Source: Asanoa iriomotensis | GTDB taxonomy: Bacteria; Actinomycetota; Actinomycetes; Mycobacteriales; Micromonosporaceae | Assembly (NCBI RefSeq): GCF_016862515.1 | Contig: NZ_BONC01000034.1 | Span: forward strand, 1-64,000 | DNA: 64,000 nt | Direction of reading: 5' to 3' | Shown: in pieces, positions 63,392 through 64,000 of the stretch | How positions within the stretch are numbered: position 1 is the first letter of the stretch | Layout of the letters: every line of letters begins with the position of its first letter | Notes under the pieces: model-generated | What the model was told of the DNA's origin: nothing | The model's input: the letters and a program-made list of their open reading frames with translations, nothing else | The model's database searches: none | Position numbers and translations under genes: made by a program

Positions 63392-64000
63392 GCTCGGCCT
63401 CCGGGCTGACCACGCGCACCTGCTCGATCCGGTGCCGCTCGACCTCCACGACGGTGAACTCCCAACCCGCGTCGCGGATCTCCTCGCCGGCCACCGGGAT
63501 GTGCCCGAGCCGGGCCATCAGGAAGCCGGCCAGCGTCTCGTATGGACCCTCGGGCAGGCGGAACCCGGTCAGCTCGGCCAGCTCGTCCGCGCGCAGCATG
63601 CCGTCGACGAGGAACGTCCGCTCGCCGCCCGGCACGGTCAGCTCGACGGCGCCGGTCTCCGCGACCGCCTCCAGGTCGAACTCGTCCGCGATCTCGCCGA
63701 CCAGCTCCTCGACCAGATCCTCGACGGTCACCACGCCGTCGGTGCCGCCGTACTCGTCGACCACGATCGCGAGGTCCGCGTCCGCCGCCCGCAGCGCGGT
63801 GAGCACACCGTCCAGATCCAGACTCTCCGGGACGTAGACCGGCTCGCGGGCCACCGCGGCCACCGTCGTGGTCGTCCGCCTTGCCGGGGGTACGCCGAGC
63901 GCGTCCGGGACCGCGACCACACCGGTGATCAGGTCGAGGGTGTCCTCGTACACCGGGAAGCGGGTCCGCCCGGTCTCCTGCGCCGCGGCGAGCAGCTCGG
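63384..64000 (-). CDS. CNNM/CorC-type hemolysin-family protein, C-terminal part
   Basis: Open to the window edge, so the DUF21 part and start are missing; the internal GTG at 63953 is not a start. Visible are the end of a CBS pair (RFPVYEDTLDLITGVVA, VVDEYGGTDGVVTVEDLVEE) and a complete CorC_HlyC transporter-associated domain (about the last 85 residues: LVDGMLRADELAELTGF). It overlaps the following gene by eight bases. Likely a divalent-cation transporter or its regulator. Confidence 0.88.
   Translation of the reverse strand, partial: ELLAAAQETGRTRFPVYEDTLDLITGVVAVPDALGVPPARRTTTTVAAVAREPVYVPESLDLDGVLTALRAADADLAIVVDEYGGTDGVVTVEDLVEELVGEIADEFDLEAVAETGAVELTVPGGERTFLVDGMLRADELAELTGFRLPEGPYETLAGFLMARLGHIPVAGEEIRDAGWEFTVVEVERHRIEQVRVVSPEAEHA

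Overview
The window is chromosomal DNA from a high-GC actinobacterium, most likely a member of the Micromonosporaceae (Actinoplanes/Micromonospora/Asanoa relatives). The case for this is the actinobacterial dnaK-grpE-dnaJ-hspR operon with HAIR operators, a SigE-family sigma factor, DUF397/Scr1-type regulator genes, a 985-residue LppU-like protein, and many genes that start a few bases after a TANNNT -10 box with no Shine-Dalgarno. The genus is an inference; no rRNA gene is present. Genes are dense, on both strands, and linked by 4-base stop/start overlaps.

0-13.7 kb: a LOG-family fragment, a SEC-C protein, class II fructose-bisphosphate aldolase, a small membrane protein, a SigE-family sigma factor translationally coupled to an LCP-domain membrane protein, three tandem paralogous LPXTG-like surface proteins, a DedA protein, a class II aldolase/adducin protein, an ArsR regulator, pyrE, an SDR and two paralogous membrane proteins. 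13.7-25.4 kb: the heat-shock block, with clpB and dnaK-grpE-dnaJ-hspR. A HAIR (HspR-binding) element precedes both clpB and dnaK. Between them lie a lipoprotein, a KhtTU-like K+/H+ antiporter pair and two smaller genes. 25.4-33.5 kb: two overlapping dynamin-like GTPase genes (DynA/DynB-like), a conserved unknown and the giant repeat-rich LppU-like protein.

33.7-48.1 kb: a branched-chain 2-oxo acid dehydrogenase operon (E1alpha-E1beta-E2, no E3), SixA phosphatase, DUF6458 and PAQR membrane proteins, the 5-oxoprolinase operon pxpBCA (pxpC carries an odd palindromic repeat insert), an NHL/thioredoxin protein, a long acyl-CoA dehydrogenase behind a perfect operator-like palindrome, a SpoIIE-type phosphatase and an RlpA-like protein. 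48.2-55.9 kb is more accessory: a phosphoribosyltransferase, a Nudix hydrolase, a DUF6232 protein, and a Scr1-type XRE regulator with two DUF397 genes. A shared near-palindromic operator (CTGCGATATGGCAG and variants) recurs through this cassette. Next come an FAD monooxygenase, a 34-codon secreted-peptide candidate and a PP2C-like protein with an altered metal motif.

55.9-64 kb: an ArsR-SRPBCC-hydrolase operon with a clear operator, a lipoprotein gene flanked by two copies of a structured repeat, tRNA-Gly(CCC), an M43-type metalloprotease, a PPOX protein and dcd sharing a divergent leaderless promoter with a LexA-like palindrome, an NlpC/P60 hydrolase and two CNNM/CorC-type CBS proteins, the last cut by the window end. 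No CRISPR array, insertion sequence, integrase or rRNA was seen. The most interesting signals are the repeated operator around the Scr1/DUF397 cassette, the orphan second promoter at 51.06-51.16 kb, the 34-residue peptide and the palindromic insert in pxpC.
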